Origin: Nitrospirota bacterium | Lineage (GTDB): Bacteria; UBA2233 | Direction: 5' to 3' | Assembly (NCBI GenBank): GCA_011620345.1 | Contig: WOZJ01000066.1 | Coordinates: forward strand, 1-64,000 | DNA: 64,000 nt | Shown here: positions 9,587-16,953 of the stretch, piece after piece | How the letters are laid out: each line of letters starts with the position of its first letter | Numbering within the stretch: the stretch's first letter is position 1 | Program-made: the position numbers and the translations under genes | Notes under the pieces: generated by a model | Seen by the model: the letters and a program-made list of their open reading frames with translations, nothing else | What the model was told of the DNA's origin: nothing | Databases searched by the model: none

Positions 9587-10822
9587 ATGGCAAACGCATC
9601 TCCCGAGCGAGAGCTTTTTGAACTTTTGGAACTATGCCTGGATTGTCAAGTGTGTCAAGGAAAATGCGCCTTGTTCGATGTGTTGTTCGACGAGCCCAAC
9701 GGGATGGAACCGCTACTGCTTAGAATATCGCATCTTGCCTCTTTGTGCTCGCTCTGCGGGCGCTGCACGCTTGTTTGTCCCTACCAAAACGGCAAGCTTG
9801 GGACCAAAAGCCTGATTCGGCCAGTCCTTGCGCTCAAGGGGGCCGCACTTCGGGAAGAACAAAAGGGCCTTGGGCGCTCTTTGGAGCGGCTTTTCTGGAG
9901 AGAGCTCCCGTTGTTTCTCGATCTGGCCAGGCGATTCGGCTCGATTAGCGATGCCCTTCTATCTCGGCCTTTTTTGCGTGGGCTCCTTGGCCGAATGTTA
10001 GATCTTGACCCCAAGGCAAGCCTGCCCTCGTTCTCTAGGGCAAGCCGTTTCCAACGCAATCCGGGCCAACGGGGCCTCAAGCGGTCGTCCAAGCTCACCG
10101 GCCAAAAGTTTGTCGTGTTTGATTCGTGCCTGACGCGCGCCTTTTTCCCGGACGAAGCGCAAAAGGCATGCGCGTTGATCGAAGGGTTCGGCGGAGAGGC
10201 CACGCGGATCCAAAAAGGTTGTTGCGGCATGGTTGCCCTCGAGCGCGGGCTCGAGTCTTTTGCCAGGAAGCGCTACCAAAGGCCACTGCTGAAACGATTC
10301 CAAAGGGCAAAAGAAGGCGGGTTCCAGAAGGTCTTGTTCCTCGAGCCGACCTGCCTTTTCGCGCTTCTTGCTTTTCCGGAGGAGCTTCAAGCGTTCGGGA
10401 TAGAAAAAACCGACCTGCTTCTAGCATCGGATTTTCTTTCTCTGGTTGCTGGGAACGAACATCCATACGGAGATCCCCAATCAAAGGTCGTCTACCAGCC
10501 GCCGTGCAGCCATGACTCGCAGGTCGCATCAGGTTGGCTGAAAGGGGCCTTTGAATCCGGTTCGGTTCAAACCCTCGAGGGCACATGTTGCGGCATGCAG
10601 GGATCTTTGGGGTTTCGGAAAAGCGCAAGGGAAGACCGAGAGCGGTTTGCCAAACGTTTTTCACGGGAATTGCGGGCGCAGAAAAACGCTTTATGGGTCC
10701 ACGACTGTTCGCTTTGCTTGATCCTCGCCCGTTCGATCGGAGAACAAAAAAGCATGACCAGGCTGGACATTTTATGGGATCTTTATTCCAATTCAACGCA
10801 AACCAAGGAGGCAATCTCATGA
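9587..10822 (+). CDS. Fe-S oxidoreductase with two CCG domains (HdrD/GlcF-like)
   Basis: A 411-residue electron-transfer protein. Two [4Fe-4S] ferredoxin-type motifs sit at the N-terminus: Cys17/20/23/27 and Cys54/57/60/64, the second ending in CP. Two cysteine-rich CCG domains follow, read as GCCGMVALE around residue 210 and TCCGMQGSLG near 340, with PPCSHDSQ before the second. This layout is that of GlcF, GlpC and the heterodisulfide reductase D subunit. ATG 9587 was chosen over the longer frame (from 9383) because the longer version would overlap the divergent phosphorylase gene and lacks a family-like N-terminus. Its stop overlaps the start of the radical SAM gene (ATGA), which suggests it supplies electrons to that enzyme; this is inference. 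Confidence 0.85.
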   Translation: MANASPERELFELLELCLDCQVCQGKCALFDVLFDEPNGMEPLLLRISHLASLCSLCGRCTLVCPYQNGKLGTKSLIRPVLALKGAALREEQKGLGRSLERLFWRELPLFLDLARRFGSISDALLSRPFLRGLLGRMLDLDPKASLPSFSRASRFQRNPGQRGLKRSSKLTGQKFVVFDSCLTRAFFPDEAQKACALIEGFGGEATRIQKGCCGMVALERGLESFARKRYQRPLLKRFQRAKEGGFQKVLFLEPTCLFALLAFPEELQAFGIEKTDLLLASDFLSLVAGNEHPYGDPQSKVVYQPPCSHDSQVASGWLKGAFESGSVQTLEGTCCGMQGSLGFRKSAREDRERFAKRFSRELRAQKNALWVHDCSLCLILARSIGEQKSMTRLDILWDLYSNSTQTKEAIS

Positions 10823-12264
10823 AGGTGTTGTTCTTGAACCCGCCTATGGGTAACTGGGTTACCTGGGGCAAGCATATCACCATCAACCCCCATTTAGCCC
10901 AGGTAGCCGCCTACGTGCGCGAAAATACACCCCTAGAGGTCGTAGCCCTCGATGCCAGGGTGGATGAGATGGATGCCGAAAGGACGCTCGAGGCGATCGC
11001 CAAGGAAAGGCCCGACGTCGTCTATCAGGGCAACGTGGTCGTTACGGCCGGCGGGGCGGCCACCGTGGCCAGGACAAACGCAATGTTCCAAAAGATCAAA
11101 GCACGCTTCCCGGGAATTTTGACCGTTGGTGGCGGTTTGATGTATTCGGCCATCCCCGTTGAAGCGCTCCAGAAGGTACCCTCGATAGATTTTTTGACCA
11201 TTGGGGAAACGGAAGAAACGCTTGCCGAGCTTTTGGAGGCCCTTCTGAAGGGCTCTCAAGGCTTTGGCGCAATCCGGGGGCTTGCCTGGAGGGAAGACGG
11301 TGAAGTCCGGCTGAACGCGCCCAGGCCGCTTATACGGGACCTCGATTCGCTGCCCATGCCCGCCTACGACTTGTTCCCGATGGAGCGTTACCGGGGGTTC
11401 TCCACGCTCGAGCACTTTTCCGAGGCGCTGACGTCTCGAGGGTGCATGGGAGGGTGCGGTTTTTGCTACGAATGGTGGCTTTACGACCCAAGAAGGCCCG
11501 AGGATTTCTTGAGCTACAGGTCACGCTCTGGCAAGAAGGTGGCCGAAGAGCTCGAGCTGCTCTCGAAAGAATACGGCATCCGTACCGTGAATTTTTTGGA
11601 TGACGATTTTAATGCATCCAGGGAAAAGATTGTCGAGCTCTCACAAGAGCTCATTAGGCGCAACATCAAGATAGACTGGTTCTTCATGGGAAGGGCGGGC
11701 AACTTTGTCAGGGATATGGACCTTGTTTCGCTGATGAAACAGGCAGGCTGCTATTTTGTCCTTATGGGTATCGAGGGCTCGCAAGACGAGGAGAGATTCC
11801 GGATGCTCAAGGGCACTTCCTTTGAACAGATCCGCCAGGCAGTCCAGGCGTTCCGGGCCCACGACATAGGGACGGTCGGTACGTTCATGGTAGGGTTCTG
11901 GGAAGACGACGAAGAGGCAATCAAAAGACGCGTCGAGACGATGGACATGGTTGACCCGGACGTTGCCGCGCTGCAGGTCCTCACGCCCGTCCCAGGATCG
12001 CCCGTATACAAGAAGGCGATGGCCAACGGGCTCATCGAGGTCACGGACTGGGAGCTTTGGGACATCCAGCATGCAATCATGCCGACCAAACACTTGACAC
12101 GAGAACGCTTGCGAGAGTTGGCCGCCTGGGCTCAGGCCGAGTTTTTCAAAAAGCCAGAGCGAATCGAAAGGCTTATGAACGCGAAGCACCCTTGCATCAA
12201 GGCTTCCTGCGCAACCTACATGGAAAACGCCGCCAGGTTTGCCCAGGATAAGGCCTACGTGTAG
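10819..12264 (+). CDS. B12-binding-domain radical SAM protein
   Basis: A 481-residue radical SAM enzyme. Residues 1-170 form a Rossmann-like cobalamin-binding-type domain (MKVLFLNPPMG at the N-terminus, GGGLMYSAIP and TIGETEETL later). The radical SAM core begins at about 195 with Cys209-x3-Cys213-x2-Cys216 (GCMGGCGFC), then FLDDDFN and GIEGSQDEE. The B12 part lacks a DxHxxG histidine motif, so any cobalamin would not be bound in the base-off/His-on way. This is the BchE-like class of methyltransferases and cyclases; the substrate is unknown. AAGGAGG lies seven bases before the ATG, inside the upstream Fe-S gene. Confidence 0.88.
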   Translation: MKVLFLNPPMGNWVTWGKHITINPHLAQVAAYVRENTPLEVVALDARVDEMDAERTLEAIAKERPDVVYQGNVVVTAGGAATVARTNAMFQKIKARFPGILTVGGGLMYSAIPVEALQKVPSIDFLTIGETEETLAELLEALLKGSQGFGAIRGLAWREDGEVRLNAPRPLIRDLDSLPMPAYDLFPMERYRGFSTLEHFSEALTSRGCMGGCGFCYEWWLYDPRRPEDFLSYRSRSGKKVAEELELLSKEYGIRTVNFLDDDFNASREKIVELSQELIRRNIKIDWFFMGRAGNFVRDMDLVSLMKQAGCYFVLMGIEGSQDEERFRMLKGTSFEQIRQAVQAFRAHDIGTVGTFMVGFWEDDEEAIKRRVETMDMVDPDVAALQVLTPVPGSPVYKKAMANGLIEVTDWELWDIQHAIMPTKHLTRERLRELAAWAQAEFFKKPERIERLMNAKHPCIKASCATYMENAARFAQDKAYV

Positions 12265-12297
12265 AGCAGCATGCCAAGGCAAAAGCCTTGCAGCCTT

Positions 12298-12341
12298 AAA
12301 GGTCAACAGCCGGGGATACAACACCCCGGCTGTTGACCTTT
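12298..12341. terminator. Bidirectional hairpin terminator
   Basis: Perfect 18-base arms (12298-12315 and 12324-12341) enclose an eight-base loop between the convergent radical SAM and cyanase genes. The AAA/TTT ends of the stem give a short U run in either direction, so it probably ends both transcripts. Confidence 0.85.
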
Positions 12342-12348
12342 GTATGGG

Positions 12349-12786
12349 CTAGTAAGGGCTGTAGGGCAAGAATTTGGAATCGATAGTGACGATGGCCCGG
12401 TCTCCTTTCCGCTCAAAATGAACCTTCACGTCCACAGCGGAAAGAATGCCGTCCCCGAAGTTTTCGTAAGTCAGCTCTTTGATCGCCTCGCCGTAGAGGT
12501 CTACCAGTTCGTTTAGCCTGGCCATGAACGTATCGGTGGAACGGATAGGAATGGTCGAGAGGTATTCGGCAAGGCCCGTCTCGATCTCGAGCAGCGCTGC
12601 AAGCTTTTCGGCAGCCTCGAAGGGAAGGCGCTGCTGGCCGAATAGCGTTGAGACGAAGAATACGGGGTCGACCCCGATGTGCTCGGCGACGTCTTTGAAT
12701 TCCAGCCCCTTTTGGTCCATTTTGGACCGTACTACATCACGGACGTCGTCGATATAAACCTCTTCGGACGTGTGGTTTCCGTTCAT
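12349..12786 (-). CDS. cynS: Cyanate hydratase (cyanase)
   Basis: A 145-residue enzyme that converts cyanate plus bicarbonate to ammonia and CO2 via carbamate. The N-terminal part is a helix-turn-helix-like fold (KDVAEHIGVDPVFF), as in all cyanases, and should not be mistaken for a repressor. The C-terminal catalytic dimerisation domain has FGDGILSAVDV and ends FLPYSPY. Arg90, Glu93 and Ser116 reproduce the 3- and 23-residue spacing of the catalytic Arg96-Glu99-Ser122 of the E. coli enzyme. It lies 24 bases downstream of the luciferase-like gene in the same direction and ends at a shared terminator. No cyanate transporter or carbonic anhydrase adjoins it. Confidence 0.92.
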   Translation of the reverse strand: MNGNHTSEEVYIDDVRDVVRSKMDQKGLEFKDVAEHIGVDPVFFVSTLFGQQRLPFEAAEKLAALLEIETGLAEYLSTIPIRSTDTFMARLNELVDLYGEAIKELTYENFGDGILSAVDVKVHFERKGDRAIVTIDSKFLPYSPY

Positions 12787-12810
12787 TGCGAAATTCTCCT
12801 TACAGGTTCG

Positions 12811-13827
12811 TTAGCTTTGCAAGATAGCGGCGGCGCTTTTCCAGCGCTCTGGTTCTTGTGTGGGAAGGCTTGGCGTGTAAAAGCTTATCCTGTTCAGCAC
12901 GCCTTCGTACTTCGAGCGAACTTTATAGGCAACCTCTTCGAGAGCGCCTTGTTCTACCATCATCTCGACCAGCGCCCCGGGAAGCTGGGCAGGCATGGCG
13001 TCCCAATTGCCTTCGGCGGCAAGGCGGGTCAGCCTATCGCCAACATCCTCCCAGCCGTGGTGGGAAAGGACCCTCCTGTATGCCTTGGTCGATGCATAGA
13101 AAGAAATCTGCATCTTGGCGAATTCTAGCTGGGATCGAACCTCTTCTTTCGTATCTCCGATGGCGACGAACGCGGAGCTGGCAAGGGTGATCTCGTCAAT
13201 GCTACGGCCAGCCTTTTTGGCCCCCTCTTGGACCTCTGGCAGGACGAGTTCCTTGAGGAACGATACCGTATGCAACGGGTGGATGTGGAACCCGCCGCAG
13301 AGTTCTCCTGCCAGTTTGCATATGTAGGGGTTGACGCCGGCGACGTAGAGTGGGATGTTAGGGTGCTGAATCGGGCCCGGGTTGAAAAACGGGGTCATAA
13401 GCGTGAAGGTGTAAAACTCCCCTCGAAAATCGAGCGGATCGCCGTTCTGCCAGCACCCCCAAATCGCACGGAGCGCAAGGATCAATTCCCTCAACCTTGG
13501 CCCAGGCCTGTCCCAGGGGACGCTAAACCGCCTTTCGTTGTGGCCTTTGACCTGGGTGCCGAGCCCCAGGATAAACCGACCGTTCGAAAAGTTCGCCAGA
13601 TCCCATGCGGTGTAGGCGAGTACCATGGGCGAACGGACGAAAGCGATCGCAACCCCCGTCCCAAGCTCTAGCCTTTTGGTGTGCTCCGCGGCCAATACCA
13701 GCGGCAAAAAGGGCTCGTGGCTCGATTCGACGCTAAAGAGCCCGCTTATTCCTGCCTCTTCCGCAGTTTTGGCGAATACATCCGCCCCTTGAATGCCAAA
13801 GGGAGGAAGTCCAACGTCGAACTTCAT
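12811..13827 (-). CDS. LLM class (luciferase-like) oxidoreductase, possibly F420-dependent
   Basis: A 338-residue TIM-barrel protein of the luciferase-like monooxygenase superfamily, which uses FMN or coenzyme F420. Family features are MKFDVGLPPFG at the N-terminus, TGVAIAFVRSPMVLAYTAWDLANFSNGRFILGLG around 75-110, and IPLYVAGVNPYICKLAGELCGG around 175-200. The overall pattern resembles the F420-dependent MSMEG_2256-type group, but the cofactor cannot be decided from sequence alone. I moved the start to ATG 13827, which has an AGGGGG site upstream; the longer frame begins in the leader. It is the first gene of a two-gene unit with cynS. Confidence 0.82.
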   Translation of the reverse strand: MKFDVGLPPFGIQGADVFAKTAEEAGISGLFSVESSHEPFLPLVLAAEHTKRLELGTGVAIAFVRSPMVLAYTAWDLANFSNGRFILGLGTQVKGHNERRFSVPWDRPGPRLRELILALRAIWGCWQNGDPLDFRGEFYTFTLMTPFFNPGPIQHPNIPLYVAGVNPYICKLAGELCGGFHIHPLHTVSFLKELVLPEVQEGAKKAGRSIDEITLASSAFVAIGDTKEEVRSQLEFAKMQISFYASTKAYRRVLSHHGWEDVGDRLTRLAAEGNWDAMPAQLPGALVEMMVEQGALEEVAYKVRSKYEGVLNRISFYTPSLPTQEPERWKSAAAILQS

Positions 13828-13876
13828 CGAAACCCCCTGTTCGCTATTTGGTAGACCTCGCATTCCACGCCAAGCC

Positions 13877-13885
13877 ATTCTAGCA
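13877..13885 (-). promoter_or_regulatory. Candidate extended -10 promoter for LLM-cynS
   Basis: Reading the minus strand, TGCTAGAAT is an extended -10 (TGn plus a 4/6 hexamer) about 50 bases upstream of the LLM start. No good -35 was seen. It lies just past the terminator of the upstream MFS gene. Confidence 0.35.
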
Positions 13886-13910
13886 CGTATGGAATCCGAT
13901 CCCCAGAGTT

Positions 13911-13938
13911 AAAAAAAAGCAACGCCGGGGCGTGCTTT
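13911..13938 (-). terminator. Rho-independent terminator of the MFS gene
   Basis: On the minus strand, a GC-rich hairpin (stem AAAGCACGCC with GGCGTTGCTTT, one bulged base) is followed directly by a run of eight T. It is about 95 bases beyond the MFS stop and insulates the LLM-cynS unit. Confidence 0.8.
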
Positions 13939-14031
13939 CGAGGTTCTGGCCGTATGAGTACAGATTGCCGCCGAATCAGGCTAACAGGGCCCAATGAGCC
14001 CCGCTAGCCAAGCAGCAAGCGCGAGCAGCGG

Positions 14032-15336
14032 CTAGGCTGCTCGAGGGGTTCGCCCCGCCCTCATTGGTTTCAGAGCAAACACGCTAAGGCTTACGAGCAG
14101 AAGAATCAGGCCGAACACCGAAAGTGTTTTGCCGACACCGATGGCGTCTAGCAGGTAGCCCGCGGTCAGCATACCGATGGGGGTCGCAGCCTGTGTGGTG
14201 GTGCTAAACGTCGTGAACACCCGGCCCAAAAGGCGCATAGGCGCCTGCGTTTGGAGGGTCGTTACGAACATGACGTTCATCGTCGTCGTACAGCTTCCCA
14301 TCATCATCGAGAGTACTAGCGCAAGCGATAGCGAGTGCAGATGCGTGAGCGAGATGAGCACAAGGCCAGCTATTCCTAGCGCCAACCCCATGGCCAGGCC
14401 CTCTTTAAGGTTCTTTCTCAGGTTTGCTAAAAGAAGCGAGGTCGCAAGCGCACCCGCGCCTAGCCCAGACATCATCAAACCCATCGCCTTCGGCCCAGCC
14501 TGCAGGATTCGCTCGGAGAAGACGGAGAACATCAAAGGAAGGGGGTTTAAAGAGAAGTTGTACACGAGCGCAACCGCCATAACGCCAAGGACCACCCGGT
14601 TGTCGAAGAACACGAAGCGCGCGCCCTCCTTAATGTCTTCGAAGACGCTCTGGCTGGAATCCCTTTCGCGTGCTTCCTTAGGAATCCGATCTTGAATCTT
14701 GAGCGGCAGGATGCAAAGCGCCGAGATCAAGAATGTGAGTCCGTCAATATAAAGGACGTTTTGAGCGCCTAGAATCGGGATCAAAACGCCCGAGATGGCA
14801 GGGCCCATCAGTACGCCCGTGTATGTAGTCGACTGGATGAGCGAATTGGCCTCGCGAAGGCGCTCTTTTTCGACAAGGAACGGGATTGAAGTGATCAGCG
14901 CAGGCCCGAACACGGTCGAGACGCAAGAAAACAAGAAGACGCTAAGGCATAGGGTTGGGAAGTTGAGCCATCCGACGTAATAAAGACTTGGAATGCCCAT
15001 CATAAGGACGAAACGGACAATGTCCGTTACAATCATCGTCTTCTTCCTGCTGTGTCGGTCTAAGTAGGCTCCAGCGACCATGCCCAGCGCAATGGCGGGC
15101 AACGTCTGAAGAATGCCTATCATGGCCATTTTAGCGGCTGATCCGGTCAATTCGTACACAAACCACAGCAAGGCCACACGGTTTAAGCCGTCCCCGATCT
15201 GGGAAATGACCTGGCCGAGCCACAGAGAGAAGAAGGGGGGGTTGAGGAGTAGAGGGCGCTTTTTGCCATCTTCTATGGTTTGCCGTCTTCGTGCGAGAGC
15301 GGGCTGATCGAGTAAGGGGGCCTTGGCCATCGCCAT
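14032..15336 (-). CDS. MFS transporter (MFS_3-type exporter)
   Basis: A 434-residue inner-membrane major facilitator with about twelve hydrophobic segments, beginning LWLGQVISQIGDGLNRVALLWFVYELTG. The motif GAYLDRHSRKKTMI in the loop after the second or third helix is the MFS signature. It resembles enterobactin- and macrolide-exporter-type permeases, so efflux of a small molecule is likely, but the substrate is unknown. I chose ATG 15336, which has AAGGAG seven bases upstream; the longer frame starts at a TTG with no site. It has its own sigma-54 promoter at 15397-15414 with palindromic upstream sites, and its own terminator, so it is a single-gene unit coregulated with the glycosyltransferase and small-protein units. 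Confidence 0.88.
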   Translation of the reverse strand: MAMAKAPLLDQPALARRRQTIEDGKKRPLLLNPPFFSLWLGQVISQIGDGLNRVALLWFVYELTGSAAKMAMIGILQTLPAIALGMVAGAYLDRHSRKKTMIVTDIVRFVLMMGIPSLYYVGWLNFPTLCLSVFLFSCVSTVFGPALITSIPFLVEKERLREANSLIQSTTYTGVLMGPAISGVLIPILGAQNVLYIDGLTFLISALCILPLKIQDRIPKEARERDSSQSVFEDIKEGARFVFFDNRVVLGVMAVALVYNFSLNPLPLMFSVFSERILQAGPKAMGLMMSGLGAGALATSLLLANLRKNLKEGLAMGLALGIAGLVLISLTHLHSLSLALVLSMMMGSCTTTMNVMFVTTLQTQAPMRLLGRVFTTFSTTTQAATPIGMLTAGYLLDAIGVGKTLSVFGLILLLVSLSVFALKPMRAGRTPRAA

Positions 15337-15396
15337 GAAAATCTCCTTGATTGCCAATTTATTGAGATTATGTCCTGCTTCCTGTCTTTAAAAAAG

Positions 15397-15414
15397 AAGC
15401 AAATTTTATGCCAA
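15397..15414 (-). promoter_or_regulatory. Sigma-54 promoter of the MFS gene
   Basis: The minus strand reads TTGGCATAAAATTTGCTT. The GG (-25/-24) and GC (-13/-12) pairs are separated by the required ten bases and the flanks match the TTGGCAC-N5-TTGCW consensus. The predicted start is near 15387, about 50 bases before the ATG. Confidence 0.78.
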
Positions 15415-15463
15415 TTTAGGAGAAGCATGACGATGCATAGCCTACGGCGCTTACCATGACGGC

Positions 15464-15480
15464 TGTATCGCCATGATGCA
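15464..15480. promoter_or_regulatory. Putative enhancer site, MFS proximal
   Basis: TGTATCG-CCA-TGATGCA fits TGNATCA-N3-TGATNCA with one mismatch. Its centre (15472) lies 85 bases upstream of the predicted sigma-54 start of the MFS gene, in the usual range for an NtrC-type activator. A weaker copy lies at 15421-15437. Confidence 0.5.
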
Positions 15481-15528
15481 CTCTTTTGCGATGGATGGCG
15501 CGTAGTAGGCTTGTAACCGGACAAAGGT

Positions 15529-15571
15529 CTAAGGCAGGGTATGCATCATTGTGATGCATACCCTGCCTTAG
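15529..15571 (-). terminator. Hairpin after glycosyltransferase gene
   Basis: Perfect 20-base arms with a three-base loop lie six bases beyond the glycosyltransferase stop (15577). The U run after the stem is short (CCTTT), so termination may be imperfect. The inner part doubles as the 17-bp palindrome listed separately. Confidence 0.7.
15542..15558. promoter_or_regulatory. Putative enhancer palindrome, MFS distal
   Basis: TGCATCA-TTG-TGATGCA is a perfect palindrome of the form TGNATCA-N3-TGATNCA. Its centre is 163 bases upstream of the MFS sigma-54 start. It is close to, but not the same as, the NtrC consensus TGCACCA-N3-TGGTGCA. Because it is embedded in a terminator-like hairpin, either or both roles are possible. 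Confidence 0.5.
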
Positions 15572-15576
15572 TTAGT

Positions 15577-16635
15577 CTACAGAAGGGCCAGTTGAGGCTT
15601 TAGGCAGGCGCGGAAGGATTGGCGCACTTCTTGATAGAGGGCTTCATGTTCGTCGATAAAGCGGGTTGCGCTGAAACGTTCCCGTGCCCGTTCGGCACAT
15701 CTCACCCTGTCGAAGTCTGTCAGTTTCTGGCTTTTGATCAGCTCGGCCATTTCTTTGAGGTTCCGAACAACAAAGCCCGTAACGCCCTCCTCGACGAGTT
15801 CGCTCACGGAACCTTTTGGAAAAGCGATGACGGGCGTTCCGCAAAGCATGGACTCTATCATGACCAAACCGAACGGTTCGTCCCATTCTATCGGGAAGAG
15901 CGTTGCCTTGGCCTTCCTTAGGAGACCGACCTTTTCTTTGAAGTTTAAATCGCCCAAGTGCGTTACGTCGCCAAGTCTCATGAGAGGCTTAATTTCTTCT
16001 TTGAAGTAGGGTTCATCCACCCAATGGACCGGCCCCCCGATGCGGAGCGGAACTCCGGCCATGGCCGCCGCCCGTATCGCTGTATGGAGGCCCTTGACTT
16101 TCGTGATACGGCCAAGAAAGGCTACGTAGGCCTCAGGCTTGGAACTCGAAGAAAAGAGAGATATATCAAGGCCATGGTAGATAGTGCGGACGTTGGCGAG
16201 GGGGATTTCTTGGCTTTTTTGGTATTCGGAGATAGAGACGTAGTGCACGTCCGGGAAGTGGGTATAGAGGCTTGAAAGGGTTTCGTTTTTTACGTGATGG
16301 AGCGTGTAGATGCAGGGAATGTCCGGGAGGAACCGCGTAAAGGGAAGCGCGTTTGCTCCGTGCAGATGAACCAAGTCAAAATCACCCTCTCTTACAATAT
16401 CCGTGAACGCGAAGCTGTAGTGGTTAATTTCCCGGTGGACATCCGGAGGCCAGGTGCTCTCTTGATAAATATATCGCAAAAAACCGGAAGTCTTCGAATC
16501 TCCCGTGGCGTACAAATGAACTTCATGACCCTTATCGGTAAGTCCTTCGCAAAGGACATGCACGATCTGTTCGATTCCCCCGTACCGTTTTGGCGGAACG
16601 CTGACATGCGGGTTGCAAACCATGGCGATCTTCAT
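15577..16635 (-). CDS. Glycosyltransferase family 4 protein
   Basis: A 352-residue retaining GT-B glycosyltransferase. The N-terminal acceptor domain carries PPKRYGGIEQIVHVLCEGL; the C-terminal donor domain carries GRITKVKGLHTAIRAA, then FPIEWDEPFGLVMIESMLCGTPVIAFPKGSVSELVEEGVTGF, the E-x7-E motif that binds the nucleotide sugar. It is cytoplasmic or membrane-associated. Sugar and acceptor are unknown; it is far from the LPS cluster and is not an obvious LPS gene. ATG 16635 has AGGAG upstream, whereas the longer frame starts in the leader. It has a sigma-54 promoter about 76 bases upstream and is divergent from the small-protein operon. Confidence 0.87.
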   Translation of the reverse strand: MKIAMVCNPHVSVPPKRYGGIEQIVHVLCEGLTDKGHEVHLYATGDSKTSGFLRYIYQESTWPPDVHREINHYSFAFTDIVREGDFDLVHLHGANALPFTRFLPDIPCIYTLHHVKNETLSSLYTHFPDVHYVSISEYQKSQEIPLANVRTIYHGLDISLFSSSSKPEAYVAFLGRITKVKGLHTAIRAAAMAGVPLRIGGPVHWVDEPYFKEEIKPLMRLGDVTHLGDLNFKEKVGLLRKAKATLFPIEWDEPFGLVMIESMLCGTPVIAFPKGSVSELVEEGVTGFVVRNLKEMAELIKSQKLTDFDRVRCAERARERFSATRFIDEHEALYQEVRQSFRACLKPQLALL

Positions 16636-16720
16636 GAAACATGCTCCTGTTGTTGTGGTGTAAGGCACCCTAGGATGCTAACTAACTAACACACTTCGCC
16701 CTATCCTTATTCTTATAGCT

Positions 16721-16738
16721 AAGCAAAACTCATGCCAA
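16721..16738 (-). promoter_or_regulatory. Sigma-54 promoter of the glycosyltransferase
   Basis: The minus strand reads TTGGCATGAGTTTTGCTT, with GG and GC ten bases apart. It shares 14 of 18 bases with the MFS promoter. Predicted start is near 16711. A TATAAG lies next to it, but the spacing to any -35 is poor, so sigma-54 is the better reading. Confidence 0.78.
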
Positions 16739-16779
16739 TGCGTCCTTAAGGTTGTCCGGGGCAGCTCCATACTGCAATT

Positions 16780-16796
16780 CGTATGCTTTTGATACA
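16780..16796. promoter_or_regulatory. Degenerate enhancer site
   Basis: The right half TGATACA (16790-16796) fits TGATNCA exactly, and the left half matches only three of six fixed positions. The centre is 77 bases from the glycosyltransferase start and 176 from the small-protein start. Weak on its own; included because of its position. Confidence 0.25.
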
Positions 16797-16868
16797 CAAA
16801 GACTAAGGCCGGCTATCCTCGTGCGGCCGGAAATCCGGAAGAATGCCCGCGGGGTGTTTGTGGCTGAA

Positions 16869-16885
16869 TGAATCAAAATGATTCA
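16869..16885. promoter_or_regulatory. Putative shared enhancer palindrome
   Basis: TGAATCA-AAA-TGATTCA is a perfect palindrome with the same form as 15542-15558. It lies 166 bases upstream of the glycosyltransferase start and 87 bases upstream of the small-protein start, so a single activator could serve both divergent promoters. Confidence 0.55.
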
Positions 16886-16937
16886 CTCGTATGCGTACAG
16901 CTGTTTGAAAAGCCTGTAGGGGTCCTTTTTTTGAGAG

Positions 16938-16953
16938 TGGCACCGATATTGCA
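16938..16953 (+). promoter_or_regulatory. Sigma-54 promoter of the small-protein operon
   Basis: TGGCAC-CGATA-TTGCA: GG at 16939-16940 and GC at 16951-16952 are ten bases apart, with close consensus flanks. The predicted start near 16964 is 33 bases before the GTG of the first small ORF, whose GGAGG sits in that leader. Confidence 0.75.

Noticed and set aside
12349..12786. XRE-type repressor
   Set aside because: The helix-turn-helix-like N-terminus is part of the cyanase fold; the C-terminus and catalytic Arg/Glu/Ser spacing identify cyanase.
15529..15571. Transposon end or insertion-sequence terminal repeat
   Set aside because: The repeat is a three-base-loop hairpin next to a stop codon, with no transposase or target duplication nearby.
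16712..16738. Sigma-70 reading of the GT4 promoter (TTGGCA and TATAAG)
   Set aside because: Spacing is only 15 bases; the same stretch fits sigma-54 spacing exactly and matches the MFS promoter.
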